Positions 22,726 to 36,600 of a stretch of DNA of 64,000 bases are shown here, in pieces; positions within the stretch are counted from its first letter, which is position 1, and each line of letters opens with the position of its first letter. The position numbers were made by a program, and so were the translations under genes. The notes below the pieces were generated by a model. It was not told the origin of the DNA and made no database searches. It was given only the letters and a program-made list of their open reading frames with translations. This DNA comes from Bos javanicus (Eukaryota; Chordata; Mammalia; Artiodactyla; Bovidae). The DNA lies in NCBI RefSeq assembly GCF_032452875.1, contig NC_083870.1:6944001-7008000 (forward strand), written 5' to 3'.

Positions 22726-24290
22726 TTCATTTAGTTATGAAAACAAAAAATTCATAACCTGTATATAACTTTTTTTGTATAATCAGTGCTTTATAAAGAT
22801 TTCCTAAGATTTAAATCTCTGAAGACAATCTACTGTAAAGTGAGAGGAATCCATAATTATAATTCCTAAGAGCATGTAATCAACCTGTACCCATGAACTC
22901 ATGAATACTAGTAGCCTCTACCTGGGGTCACGTTAGATTGCTATAAATCTTTTTAAGAATTCTTCATGAGTTTTTCTTTCTTTCTACTTCCACCTTATTA
23001 TAGCTACACCTTTCTTAACTTCCTTGCAGTCAAAAGTCAGACCACCTGACCAGCTAGGATGCTTTCCTCTAACTTCTCTTCAGCTAAGGATAGACAAAGA
23101 ATGGAGGAAGAGGAAAAGAGGGTGTGGGACGGAGATGAGAGAAAAAGGAAGAATAAAGAATCTTTGATTATGCACCCTTCACCTATTGTTTTTTCTTTTC
23201 CCTTCACTGAACAACTAATTCTTTCTTTTTAATCAATATAAATTTTCCATCATAGTAGGCAGAACTCTATCTTGAGAAATCTTAACAATGATCCTAGAAG
23301 AGTCAGTACAAAACAGATGAGCTAATACAGGGTCGAAATCAGACCCTGAAAGATGGGGCAATCTATGTATACCAAAACTCTTACAAGAGTTTTCTTACTT
23401 TAAGAGAGGTTCAATGTAATCCAGTCTAGACTTGTGTGTTCTGGGCCTCTCAGGAATGGACTATTTTCTCATTTCATTGTTTCAGACACACCAACTCCCA
23501 AAAAACCTGTATCCTAAATCTTATAGACATTAAACAGGTAGGGAAGAAATGGGCATAGACTGTATTAACCCACAAGATTCACACTATAAAGAATGCTACT
23601 CAAATATTCTCTAACCTTTCATACCTGCACACTCACTCGAGCATACATACTAGACATAAAAATTGTGCAAGATCAAGCATCAGCTTTCTATTTTAAAAGC
23701 CTTAATTAAAAAAAATATATATAGATAGGCTCACCGCAGTTTCTTTAAAGGAATATTCAGTACTACAGTACTCCTTTAAAAAAAATCATAACTCAGTGTT
23801 AAGAACACAGTAGGGAACTGCTGCTTGACAATTACTTAGAATTACCGAGAGCATCCAGTGCCAACTACGGATATCAATAAGGAAGAACCACCTAACAACA
23901 TAAAGGAATAATCTGTAGGTGATGTCACCAATGCTAACAAATTTGTTAATATTCCTATGACAGGATAGTATTCATCCCTGCTTCATGATCACATGAAAAA
24001 GTATCTTTTTAAGTTACATACTGAAGAGCAGCACTTGCCCTACTGCACAAATAAAAGATGCCCACATGGATGCTCTAAAACCCCTCAATGAATAGCTAAA
24101 AGGGCTTGTCCTAAGCAGTGCCTAATGTCTGCAACCCAGTCACTGCTTGAGCAATGGCTGCACATTAGCAGGATTGAATAAAGATACAAAGTATTCCCTT
24201 AAAATAGTAAGGGGGGTACTCCTGCATTCAGATGTAGAATAACCCAGGAGATGGAAGAGGAGAAACAGGAAACAGTCCTCAGGTTACTGA

Positions 24291-24437
24291 TTAAAGCAAA
24301 GTTTGATACAGATATCCCCTCTTGTAGGCACTCAGTGGGTAAAATGTAGCCACAACAAACTTTCCATCAAACATCCTTCCAGTCAGTAATTTCTGAGCAG
24401 CTTTGGAATCACCAGCATTGGCATACTCAACAAAGAC
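24291..24437 (-). CDS. UHMK1: UHMK1 coding exon 8 (terminal)
   Basis: 147 nt to TAA, acceptor ttctcttacag|gtctttg. Second half of the UHM domain (VFVEYANAGDSKAAQKLLTG, RMFDGKFVV) and the C-terminus ending YLYQTLL. The exon continues into the 3'UTR. Confidence 0.96.
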   Translation of the reverse strand, partial: VFVEYANAGDSKAAQKLLTGRMFDGKFVVATFYPLSAYKRGYLYQTLL

Positions 24438-24510
24438 CTGTAAGAGAATAGAGAAAACAAAGTAACTTCATTTTCATCAAAACTGTTTCAGAACAGTGCT
24501 TCTCCAACTT

Positions 24511-24550
<40 letters not shown>

Positions 24551-24606
24551 GTGTGTCTTCCAACTTCCTGTGTGTGTGTGTGTGTGTGTTGTTTGTCTCC
24601 CAACTT

Positions 24607-24637
<31 letters not shown>

Positions 24638-27600
24638 TGTGTGTCTCATAACTATAGTAAGGAAGAAATTTAAAACTAGGTAATTTCCTTTCCTGCTGCT
24701 GCTGCTAAGTCGCTTCAGTCGTGTCTGACTCTGTGTGACCCCAGAGACGGCAGCCCACCAACACTGGGAGTGGGTTGCCATTTCCTTCTCCAGTGCATGA
24801 AAGTGAAAAGAGAAAGTGAAGTCGCTCAGTCGTGTCCGACTCTTAGCGACCCCATGGACTGCAGCCTACCAGGCTCCTCCGTCCATGGGATTTTCCAGGC
24901 AAGAGTACTGGAGTGGGGTGCCACTACCTCCTCCGAGGTAGCTGAAATACCTTCCTTTATTAGTCTAATTTAATTTATTGTGACAATCTAAAGCAACAGT
25001 TACAAGCAAGTGCAATGACTTGCTCAGTTACTGTGTGAGTATGTGAACCAGGAAAGAACTGCCTCTCCCACCTCAGTTGGATGCCTCCTTTGTTACGTCA
25101 ATATTCTTCAAACTGAGATGCGAGCATCCTAGGACGCTCAGAGACTTTCAAAGTGGAGGCAAGAACAGACAGACATCAATCTCCAGATTCTTAACTTTCA
25201 TTTGTACATTTTCCTAAAATTGGATCTACCTGTAAGTTCAGGCAGGTTTTCCCTTTTCATTTCCCCGGAGCCCTTTTCCTAGCTGAAAAATCAAAGTATT
25301 TCCAAATCGCATAAAAACTTCCAGTATATAAAAAGAAACAACTTTAAATCCAATACTTTTTCTTTTTTTTAATGAACTCTGCCTGCATTGGTAAACAAAG
25401 TTTCATGCCTTGCCTATGACTGGTCACGCAAATATTTCTGTTAAGGATGAAGTGTGACAAGGAGACCTAGGACATTCTGGCTTATGATGGGATTTTCCAA
25501 ATTCATTAATATTGTAAAATGGACATGTAGAACTGATTCTGCCTCTTCCGTTCTATGCATTACTCTTAAAGACAAAGTTTGAGACCATCCAGTGCTAAAA
25601 ATTGATGCTCATTTTACTCATCTTAGATATAGTCGATATTTTATATCTCCTTTTCTTCCAAAAACCAATGTGTTTAGCTATAGTTTCTAGCAATAAATAC
25701 TTCTTCATTAAATATAAAAGGAAGATTAGATGATGTCCAATGAGAATATGAAGCTCTTCCTGATTTTTTAAACTGATTAGTAATTACTCCAAAATCTACT
25801 GACCAAAGTTCAATAAATGAGTAGACATGCACTTATAGAAGAAATACAATGCTTCCTATCTTACTCCTTGCTTCATAGATAACCTACAGTTTTACACATT
25901 CTATCACTGTAAACTAAATAAAGAGGAAACACATTTTATAACTTATTTTGTAATTAATTACAGTAGAGTTCTATCATTTTAATCTTGACTACTGTTTATA
26001 ATTGTAAGAATTTTTCTATTTTCCAGTATTTTTTGAATATTCCTTAAAAAATTAACATGATTGAACTGAAAAATTCATGCTGACTTTACCAACTAGGCAA
26101 CATCTTCAATAACTGAAAGAAGTTAAATCTGTGATTTTAAGAATTTATCAAAAGTTACATTCACTCTCCACTTAGAAGCTTATTTTCTTTTGTTGATAAA
26201 GAAGCTTATTTTTTCTGCTCAGTCGTGTCAGTTCAGTTCAGTTGCTCAGTCGTGTCGAACTCTGTGACCCCATTGACTGCAGCACGCCAGGCTTCCCTGT
26301 CCAGGATCACCAACTCCCAGAGCTTACTCAAACTCCTGTCCATCAAGTCAATGATGTCGTCCAACCATCTCATCCTCTGTTGCCCCCTTCTCCTCCTGCC
26401 TTCAATCTTTCCCAGCATCAGGGTCTTTTCCAATGAGTCAGTTCTTCACATCAGGTGGCCAAAATATTGGGAATATCACTTTCAGCACCAGTCCTTCCAA
26501 GGAATATTCAGGACTGATTTCCTTTAGGGTGGACTGGTTGGATCTCCTTGCAGTCCAAGGGACTCTTAAGAGTCTTCTCCAACACCACAGTTTAAAAGCA
26601 TCAATTCTTCAGCACTGATAAAGCCAGTGTCTTTTTGCTTATGAAAGTAAAAGTGAAAGTTGCTCAGCCATGCTGGACTCTGTGACCCCACGGAATGTGT
26701 AGGGGTGAATTTTCTGGTCCAGAATACTGGAGTGGGTAGTCATTCCCTTCTCCGGGGGATCTTACTAACCGAGGGATGGAACCCAGGTCCCCTGCACTGC
26801 AGGCGGGTTCTGCACCAGCTGAGCCTCCAGGGAAGCCCAAAGCTACACTGATGGCAGAGATGGTCTGGCCCAGTGACCTTCGGGTACAGGCCCAGCCGCT
26901 TCAGCTGCACCACGCTGCTGTTACTCTTTTCAGTCAAACTTATTTTTTTCATCACCTGGGTTCAATCCCTAGGTCAGCAAGATCTCCTGGAGAAAGAAAT
27001 GGCAACCCACTCCAATATTCTTGCCTGGGAAATTCCATGGACGGAGGAGCCTGGTAGGCTACAAGATGGAGACTCTTCCTGTTTCTCTATTTTGCCACTC
27101 AGATTGAGTCCGATCATGTTAATTCTTAATTCAAAATCTTCCAATACCTTTCCTTCTCGTTCCTTGATCTGTCCTATACTCCCATACTTCCTTGATCTAA
27201 TCTCCCATTATACTCCATTCTTCTCATTTTGCATAGCCACACTGCCCTTCTCAAACCTACCAGGAATACTCAGGGCCTTGAAATTTGCTGTTCTCTTTGC
27301 TAGAATTCTCTTCCTTACCTCCTTCAAATTTTGTCTCAAGTGTAATCCATTATGTTCTTCCTCACCTGCTTATTTAAAACTGCCATCCACCCCTCCACGG
27401 CACTCTTTATATCTCTACTCCAATCTCTTTTTCTCCATAGCACTTATCATTATACATTCTTTTGTCTGCTTCATTCACTGTTGTATCCTACCTGTTATGC
27501 TCAATAAATACTGGTTGAATAAATAAACAGCAAGGATGCAGTTATTAGTATGCTCCTGACACTGAATGAGGTAAATGCTGTTATCACTAGACTGGCAATA

Positions 27601-30600
27601 ATAACTTTTCATTAAGACGAGAGTGAAATTTCTTTCACTTTTTTTCAGTTGCCAAGAATTTTCCTAATATTTAACCATGAAAGACAAAATCCACAACCAG
27701 AGGTGATTTCACCAGGGGACATTTGGCACTGTCTAGAGACATTTCCGGTGTCACAACTGAGAAGGAGTGTGGAAAGAGGCTAATCCAGTGAGCAGAGGCC
27801 AAGGACGATGTTACACATCCTGTAACATACATGACAGCTCCCCAAACAAAGAATTACCGAGCTCAAATGTCAGTGATGTCAAGATTAAGAAACAGAATCA
27901 AACAATATTCTATTTTCGGGGGGGGGGGGGAACCTACAGATAAAAGAAAGACTTAATTTAGGATCACAGAGTTTTCTTCAGAAACTGTGATCATACTTTT
28001 AGCCTATACATTCTATAGATTAAAAAACTAAGGTTCCTCATAAAACAAGCCAAGTTGAAACTTGAACTCAGCTTTCAGGATTCTCAGTCCAGTACATTTT
28101 CCTTGTTTAAATTATCACTGATAATTCTATTACAATCAGAACCTAACCTAAATGGTTCTCCTACTGTACTTAATTAGAAAAAACTGGGCCAAATATTTCT
28201 GTAGCTGACCCTGACCTAAATTAGCATATGATTCAGCTGGCTGTATACAATGGCTTAAAAAGTAGATTAACAACTTAAAAAAAATTTTTTTAACTGATAA
28301 AAAGTACATGCATATTATAGAACTTTTGGAAAAAGAAAGAAGTACAAAAAAGTAAAAACCGTGATAATGCAAATTCTTAATTCCTAGCAACATTTTGTAT
28401 GTATCTTTCTTTAAAATTAAAACATTTTGTACAGGATTTTAATAACCACTGAATCATTTTCAAATTATGAAAAATATTCACTTACTTGTCCTCTGCCAGG
28501 ATTTTCTTTTGGAACAAGCAGAGATACCACTGGTCCATATTTTTGACATTCTTCTTTAACATCTTCTACAATATCTGGTTATTAATAAATACAGAAGTAA
28601 TCACTTTGATGTAATTTGCGAGCATTCATTATTTTCAGATTTTAAATTCAAGAATACACAACTAGGTAATGAAATCATTTTCTGTAATTTTTAAAATTAT
28701 GCTTAAGTTAAGAATAATATAAATGTAATGCATTTAATAATTTTTTTATATTTTAAATGTTTTAGTTAATACATTCAAATAATTTGAAATCCAAAAGAAA
28801 AGTCTTCTTGCAACTTTCCAAAATGTCATTCTGTTCCCCTCCCTGAAGACAATAAGCGTTATTAGCTTCTTCTGTAACCTTCCATAAACTTTATAAGCTT
28901 ACACAAGCAAACATAATCATATATGCTTTAAATAAAAAGTTCCAATCTTTTTTAAAACTACATTTTTAGACCTTTCAATATCATTACACAAAATTTTCTC
29001 ATTTATTTTTATGGTGATTTAATATTTCATTCTATAAATTCTCTAATGTGTCCTACTGATGAATAATTAAACTATTCTGAAACTGCTTGCCATTATAAAC
29101 AATACTGTAACAGATAAACTTGTATATACATCTCATTTCACTTGTGTACTTCTAAATTAACTTTTTGGAAATGGAACTGCTAGGTCAAAATTCAAATGAA
29201 TTTGTAATTGCTAGAGTTACCAACTGGCTTTTCATATAGGTTCCAGTGACATATGAGAATATGTTTTCCTATACCTTACCCACATCTTCACTGTCAATGT
29301 GACAAGTGACAAAGATATCAGAGTACAGTATTAATATTTCAACAAATGAGAATGAAATATGTGTGTGAGATATATTGTACATTCTTTCATATAAACTGTG
29401 TCCTTTATCCACTATCTATTGGCTTGCGTTACAGGGGTTCTTTCTGTGGTAAGAACTGTAAATACTTTGTCTACGGCGGTTCACGTCACGGTAAAATTTG
29501 CTGAATCAGTATGTTGAGTTCTGTGCACACTAGTGCACACTGTGCCTTCTCCACTCCAAGAATATGTGTATTTTAATCTCCTATGATTTTTTAGCTAATT
29601 TTTTTTCCTTTACTCTCTCCTGCCTGCCTGCCCTTTTTCCTTCCCTCCCCACCCTCTTCTTACTTCCTTGTTTTAATACTCTAATATATACAAAACTTGC
29701 AATTCATTTTGGTCTCAGTGGAAGGTTCAAATCTAACTTCTTCCCCGCTGCCATCAAGATTACAAAACAGCTGTCCTCACATGATTTCCAGCAAGGCAAG
29801 CTTACCCAAAACTAGTGTAATCTGAAGCTGACCTTGCTAATCAGAACTGACAAAGGTATTTAATGCTACTAAAAAGTCTGTTGCACTTTAGTTCATGTAA
29901 GACTCTTAAATATTAAGACTTAATAGCATGAACTTCAAGGAGATCCAACCAGTCCATTCTGAAGGAGATCAGCCCCGGGATTTCTTTGGAAGGAATGATG
30001 CTGAAGCTGAAACTCCAGTACTTTGGCCACCTCATGCGAAGAGTTGACTCACTGGCAAAGACTCTGATGCTGGGAGGGATTGGGGGCAGGAGGAGAAGGG
30101 GACGACAGAGGATGAGATGGCTGGATGGCATCACTGACTCGATGGACGTGAGTCTGAATGAACTCTGGGAGTTGGTAATGGACAGGGAGGCCTGGCGTGC
30201 TGCGATTCATGGGGTCGCAAAGAGTCGGACACGACTGAGTGACTGAACTGAACTGAAGCATTTAAATGTTTAAATGCCATTAAATGTTTAAATTAACATG
30301 TCAGCATTTAAATGCTTAATGTATTTAGAAGTAGCAAAAAAGGTGTTACACAGCAAGATACACAGGAAAGAACAGACACAGTCTACCCTAAGGTTTACTC
30401 AAGAAAGTTCACACTTGAATTTTACAGCAATCAAAATGATCAGGAGACACTTAAATACAGTAGGTAGACACTTAAAAGACTTAATAATTTGAAATAGATG
30501 TCAAGAGATTATTTAGAACTACTGTAAATGACCTAATTAAAACAATGCCGTTGTTGTTTAACTGCTAAGCTGTATCCAACTCTTTTGCAACCCCATGGAC

Positions 30601-33600
30601 TGCAGCCCGCCAGGCTCCTCTGTCCATGGGACTTCCCAGGCAAGAATACTGGAATGGGTTGCCATTTCCTTCTCCAGGGAATCTTTCAAGCGTAGGAACT
30701 GAACCCAAATTGCGCATGGGTGGTTCAGCAGTAGAATTCTCACCTGTCATGAGGGAGGCCCAGGTTCATTTCCTGGCCCATGCAGCCGCAGTGACCCCTT
30801 TTTGGGCTTCCCTTGTGGCTCAGCTAGTAAAGAATCTGCCTGCAATGCAGGAGACCTGGGCTTGATCCCTGGGGTGGGAAGATCCCCTGGAGAAGGGAAA
30901 GGCTACCCACTCCAGTATTCTTGCCTGGAAAATCCCATGGATGGAGGAGCCTGGTAGGCTACAGTCCCTAGGGTCACAAAGAGTCAGACACGACTGAGTG
31001 ACTTCACTTTACTTCACCCACTCCAGTATTCTGACCTGGAGAATTCCATGGACTATACAGTCCATGGGGTTGCAAAGAGTCAGACATGACTGAGTGACTT
31101 TCACTTCACTCCTGCATTACAGGGGGATTCTTTACAACTGAGCTACCTGGGAATTCCAAAACAATAATGAGGGTAAGAATATTATTTCAAATAAAAAGAC
31201 ATTCTAAAAAGTATAGATTGGAGATTCCTACAACTGTCACAGATTCAAAGAAATTAGGTTTGTTTCATTTGTTAGGTAACTATATTAAGCTGAGGGACAT
31301 AAAATGATTTACCCTTACAAGAAACAGTGTGGTAAAACTAGCTCCATCAGTAATGGTTTAATTTTCCACAAAGAAAATGTTCAGTGCTAAGCAACTGCTA
31401 TTTCTGAACTTCCCGAGTGGGGGAAGTGGTAAGAACGCACCCGCCAATGCAGGAGACACAGAAGACCTAGGAGACCTGGCTTCAATCTTTGGGTCGGGAA
31501 GATCCCCTGGAAGAGGAGATGGCTACCCACTCCAGTATTCTGGCCTGGAGAATCCCATGGACAGAGGAGCCTGGAGGGCTGCAGTCCACAGAGTTGCAAA
31601 GAGTCAGACTGAAGCGACTTAGCATGCGCACAATTGATATTTCTAAGTTTGGTCCTGCTTTTTAGTCCATTCACCACTCTGCTTCCAGAATGCTCTTATT
31701 AAACCCAAGTTTGACTATAACACTCTCCTAGTTTAAATTTTAACAGCTCTTTATTGCATTTTACAATGGACAAATATTTATTGAATACTTATCAGAAGCC
31801 AGGAACTATTCTACCCGATACAAAGTTCTTTTGTGTAATTTACATTCCAGTGTTACTATCTCTGGGATTAAAGTCCAAATTCTCAAACGTATCAAACAAG
31901 TCTATTAGATACCTGTATTCTGGCTACCTTTTTAGCTTTAACTGACTGTTAAATATCCTAAGATACAGCCATTCCAAACAATTTACTGTTTTCTGAATAT
32001 GCCACATTTTCTCTCATCTCTGTGTCTCTGAGCTACTTTTAGCTCAACCCCTCAACTTTTAGTCAAGCAACTTCAATTACTAACAGAACTCAGATATTAT
32101 ATGTCTGTAGAGATGTCTATTCATGCATCACTCAGACTGAGGTCAATAGCCCTCCTCTCTGCTCAGTACTTTACCCTAACCTTCAGATTTATGTAAGTCA
32201 TCATTTATATACTTGTAGTTGTTTATAGAACTGTCTCCCCTATTACACTGAAGACAGGAAATAAATCCACAGTGGCAAGTGCATACTCAGTAAATATGTT
32301 TTGAGTCAATGAATTGTTAAAAGCAAAATAAATAAATAAGAGCTAAAAAGAAGTGAAAGCGTAGCGCAGATTAGCACAGACAGAAAGAAAGAAGTTGCTG
32401 GGAAAGATAATCTTCTTTCTTTATTTAGTAAAGGTTTATCAGATGTAAAAGAGTTGAAAGAGCCTTAGGAACTGTTCCAGTCTGCTGGGACTGCTGTAAC
32501 AAAATGCCACACACTGAGTGGCTTCAACAACAGTCATTTGTTTCTCACAGTTCTGAAGGCTGGAATTCAAACATCAAGGTGCAGGCAGATTTGCTGCCTG
32601 GGTGTGGACAGCTGCCTTCCTGCTGGATACTCACATGGGCAAAGACAGAAAGAGGAGAAAGAGAAAGACTGCTCTCCTGTCTATTCTGTTTTAAAGGCTG
32701 CTAGTAACCCACTCCAGTATTCTTGCCTGGAGAATCCCATGGACAGAGGAGCCTGGGCGGCTACAGTCCAAGGGGTCACAGAGTCAGACACGACTGAGCA
32801 ACTTCACTCACTCACTCAGTTCCATTAGAAGGGCCCCAGCTTCATGACCTAATCTAACCCTATTACCTCCTAAAGTCTCCAACTCTATCACACTGGGGCT
32901 TAGAGCTTTCTCATAGGAAACTGGTGGGGGACACATTAAATATACAGCAGGAGTCAAAAGTAAGTGTACTTTAGAGATCATATAGTTCAATATCCTCACT
33001 ATATAAACTAGCAAAATATGAGAATGCTATGAAACGGTATGTCTATTCTACACAGGAAAGACACATTAAAATAAAATTTAGGAAGCCCTGACCTTCATAT
33101 TCTTCTTCATTCTCAAGATAATCATCGTCCAGCACATTCAGCAGTCTTAGCACTGGCGTAGGAAGCATCACCAAATCTTCAATATGAGGGGCTGTTAAAT
33201 TCATTACAACATGATTAAATGCAAACTCCCCCAATAAACTGATGAATATTAGACAAAGGAGCTTGGGAATATAAATTAGTTCTGATATCTTATTTGATTA
33301 TAAAATAACCAAGAAAAAATAAAGATGTATACAACTTACCAAAAGGAATGCTAAAGAATGGGCTGCACAATGCCATTTCAGCAGGAATTCTTCTGCTTGG
33401 ATCATCATGAAGCATGCTAAAACACAAAAATAGGTATCTTTACATCAAATCTTTTGAAAATATAACCAATAAAGAAAATAAAAACGTCTAAATATTCACC
33501 ACAACATTAATTATATTAGCATGACTTTCTGAATCATTCAACTACAAAAAATATTAATGCCATTTATGAGTAAACAGTTCAGTAAATTATTATACATACC

Positions 33601-36600
33601 TAAGACATACTACTATATTTTAATGTAAAATGTTTTTGATTAATAAACACAACATAGGAAAATGATCCACATTCTGTAACACTAACTGAAAAAAAGCTAG
33701 ACATAGATTTACGGTAATTGAATTAAAAAAAAAAAAAGAGGTGAGATGACTTTTGTCTTATTAAAGCCTCCTAATAATAAAGCAACTTGATAGCAAAATA
33801 AAAACAATCTATGGACAACATCTCTAACAAAAGTAAGTAACCTCACTAGACAACAAAATCCGAGTGGCTAGGGACAAACCATCAACAGCAGTAAGACTTG
33901 CACCATATGGGCATCTATGAAGACGGAACTTCTTCCGTTGTTTGTTTCTTTCTCTGAGAAACAACAATTAATCTGATGACCCAGAGAAAAAATAATCCCC
34001 CAAAACAGGTATTCACTAGAAAGCACAAAAAACCAATTTGAGAAAAGCAGTTTAAACTCAACTAGGGGTTGCACATTACAAATGAATACAAGGGGTCCTC
34101 TGTAAGATTTGAGGGGGCTGAAGTAATCTAGACACTGCTGCTGCTGCTGCTAAGTTGCTTCAGTCGTGTCCGACTCTGTGTGACCCCACAGACGGCAGCC
34201 CACCAGGCTCCCCTGTCCCTGGGATTCTCTAGGCAAGAATACTGGAGTGGGTTGCCATTTCCTTCTCCAATGCATTATAATCTCTCAAAACCAATCGGCT
34301 GAAGCTCCCGTCTAAGGCAGAGTCCTTCCTGCAGAGAAAAGAAATCTTGGGACAAGAACCCATATTGATGGGGTAAATGAAAATTGAGAGAGAAAGAGAC
34401 AAAGACATCAGGAAAAAGCAAGGAAAGGGAAGAGCCAAGAGGACTGCAAGGAAAAAAAAAAAAAAACCACTACACAAAACAACAGAAGAAGGAGCTATGT
34501 ATAGTTAGAAAAGCTACGGCTGCTGCTGCTGCTGCTAAGTCACTTCAGTCGTGTCCAACTGCGTGTGACTCCATGGACCGCAGCCCACCAGGCTCCCCCG
34601 TCCCTGAGATTTTCCAGGTAAGAACACTGGAGTGGGTTGCCATTTCCTTCTCCAATGCATGAAAGTGAAAAGTGAAAGTGAAGTCGCTCAGTCGTGTCCG
34701 ACCCTTAGCGACCCCATGGACTGCAGCCCACCAGGCTCCTCCATCCATGGGATTTTCCAGGCAAGAGTACTGGAGTGGGGTGCCATTGCCTTCTCCGAGT
34801 TAGAAAAGCTACACCTTCCTAAATTTAGGAAAATGAATTTCGCATAAAAATGAGCCACATACAAAGTATTATAACCAAGTTACTAGACAAGGAAAGAAGA
34901 CTGCAAAATAACCTGCCCTCAGACAACAAATGCATGCAAGAAAGACATGACCACAACACACAGGAACACCATAACCAACCATCTGAAAATGAGGCCAAGG
35001 CATTTTTTACAGATACACAGATATTAAAGAGTAACATAAATCAAAATTAGAAAATATCAAAAATCAGGTAACTAAAAGAATTAGGAATAAAAGGAAAAAA
35101 ATCATTACATAAACTAAGCTTAAGCTAGAAGTAACATAACGATGAATAAAAACAAAAGATGATGTCCAGAAAGGAGGAAAAATTGTTAAATCAAAAAGAA
35201 ATGATAAAACAAATAAAAAACTATTCAAGAGAGTGATAATACTGAATAGTCAGAGAAAATCTATTAATAATGCATATAGAATGGGAGTGTTTGAAGGAAA
35301 AAAAAGGCAAAGTAATGGAACAAACACTAAGAATTGTAACTTAAGAATACTTTCATACAACAAACAAAAAGATCTAAAACTACATATTTCCTGAGAATTC
35401 AGACCCAAAGCAATCAAAATCTATTATTCTGGTAAAATCACTAGACTTTTAACAAAAACATGAAATCCTCGCAGCATTTACACCAAAAGACCAAATTACT
35501 TAAAAACAAAGTGTCATCAGCACTCTGCTTTCAACAGCAACACTATTTGCTACAAGAAAATGGACTACAGTTGACCCCTGAACAACTTCAGGTTAGGAGT
35601 ACACCCTTTCCCCAGCTGAAAATCCATTTAACTTAGAGCTGGCCCTCCATATCCAGTTTCTCTGTATCCACAGTTCTGCACCGCAGATTCAACCAACTGC
35701 ACATGATGTAGTAACAAAATCTGTGTATAAATGGACTCATGTAGTTCAAACCCATGCTATTCAAGGATCAACTGTAATATGTTTAAAATGTTCAAGAAAA
35801 ATGTCTGCCAAGGATTTTTATACTCAGATAAACAGAGGCTTAGAGGGTAAAGCGTCCGCTGCAATGCGGGAGACCCAGGTTCAATTCAATTCTTGAGTCA
35901 GGAAGATCCCCTAGAGAAGGAAATGGCACCCCACTCCAGTACTCTTGCCTGGAAAATCCCATGGACAGAGGAGCCTGGGAGGCTGCAGTCCATGGGGTCA
36001 CAGAGAGTCGGACACGACTGAGCGACTTCAGTAAACAGACTTTCAAGTGTAATAACACAGTTTAACTATTATTAACAAGCACGAACTCAGAGAATATTAA
36101 TCCTACAATCAAAAGAACAAGCTTAAGTACACTAAAATGATTAGAATACAAACAAGGACCAGTGATGAACATTAAATATCTAGTTACACACAGAACTAAG
36201 ACTAAATCAGAGTGTTTGAAAAATAAAGAGTGCATAGCATGTAATAGCCGTATAATCTGACAACACGGTTATAACTATTTTTCAAATGGGAGAATAGGAA
36301 GAGCATATGCAAAACCAACTGTTTTCAGTAATCTTACTATAGCACTATTATTGAGACTGTTTTAGTGTAATGTGGAATAAAGCAAATGAGTAACAACGAA
36401 ATATTCTAATCTGGCATTCTCTTTGTCCTTAAGAATCAGAATTCTTGACATAAAAGCAAAGAGGTATAAAACAGAAGTAAAAACGCTGTGGTACTGAACT
36501 TAAATGAGAAATGTCAGTGCGAACTCCACCCACTTAACAGGCCTAGAATCAATCACCCCCCCAACAGCGATGTGTATTCTTAATACCCAGACTATGGTTT

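Larger units (their letters stand above)
17355..24290 (-). other. UHMK1: UHMK1 3' untranslated region
   Basis: About 6.9 kb between the stop codon and the proposed poly(A) signal at 17378-17373. UHMK1 is known to have an unusually long 3'UTR in mammals. Here it stands out because I see no BovB, Bov-tA, Bov-A2 or L1 copy in it, whereas the rest of the window is packed with them. Internal AATAAA signals (minus strand, for example at 22112-22107, 21341-21336 and 20003-19998) would allow shorter isoforms. The exact 3' end is inferred, not shown. Confidence 0.65.
34860..36590 (+). mobile_element. HAL1/L1-like LINE relic in intron 4
   Basis: A-rich sense-strand text, and the order tttcaacagcaacactatttgc then gaaaatgga, continuing after an insertion with gttcaagaaaaatgtctgcc and aaggatttttatactcag, follows the 3' ORF region of HAL1/L1. 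The text is contiguous again once the Tigger-like element (35578-35774) and the Bov-tA (35837-36031) are removed. The left border is vague. Confidence 0.5.

Noticed and set aside
24503..24647. CRISPR-like array
   Set aside because: Only three units, and the variable part is a TG microsatellite; the genome is mammalian.
26873..27526. 217-codon open frame on the plus strand
   Set aside because: It runs through a partial Bov-tA and an L2 LINE tail; no domain and no splice context.
30804..30875. tRNA gene in SINE heads (also at 14318, 43998 and 60884)
   Set aside because: These are tRNA-Glu-derived Bov-tA heads joined to SINE bodies, not free tRNA genes.
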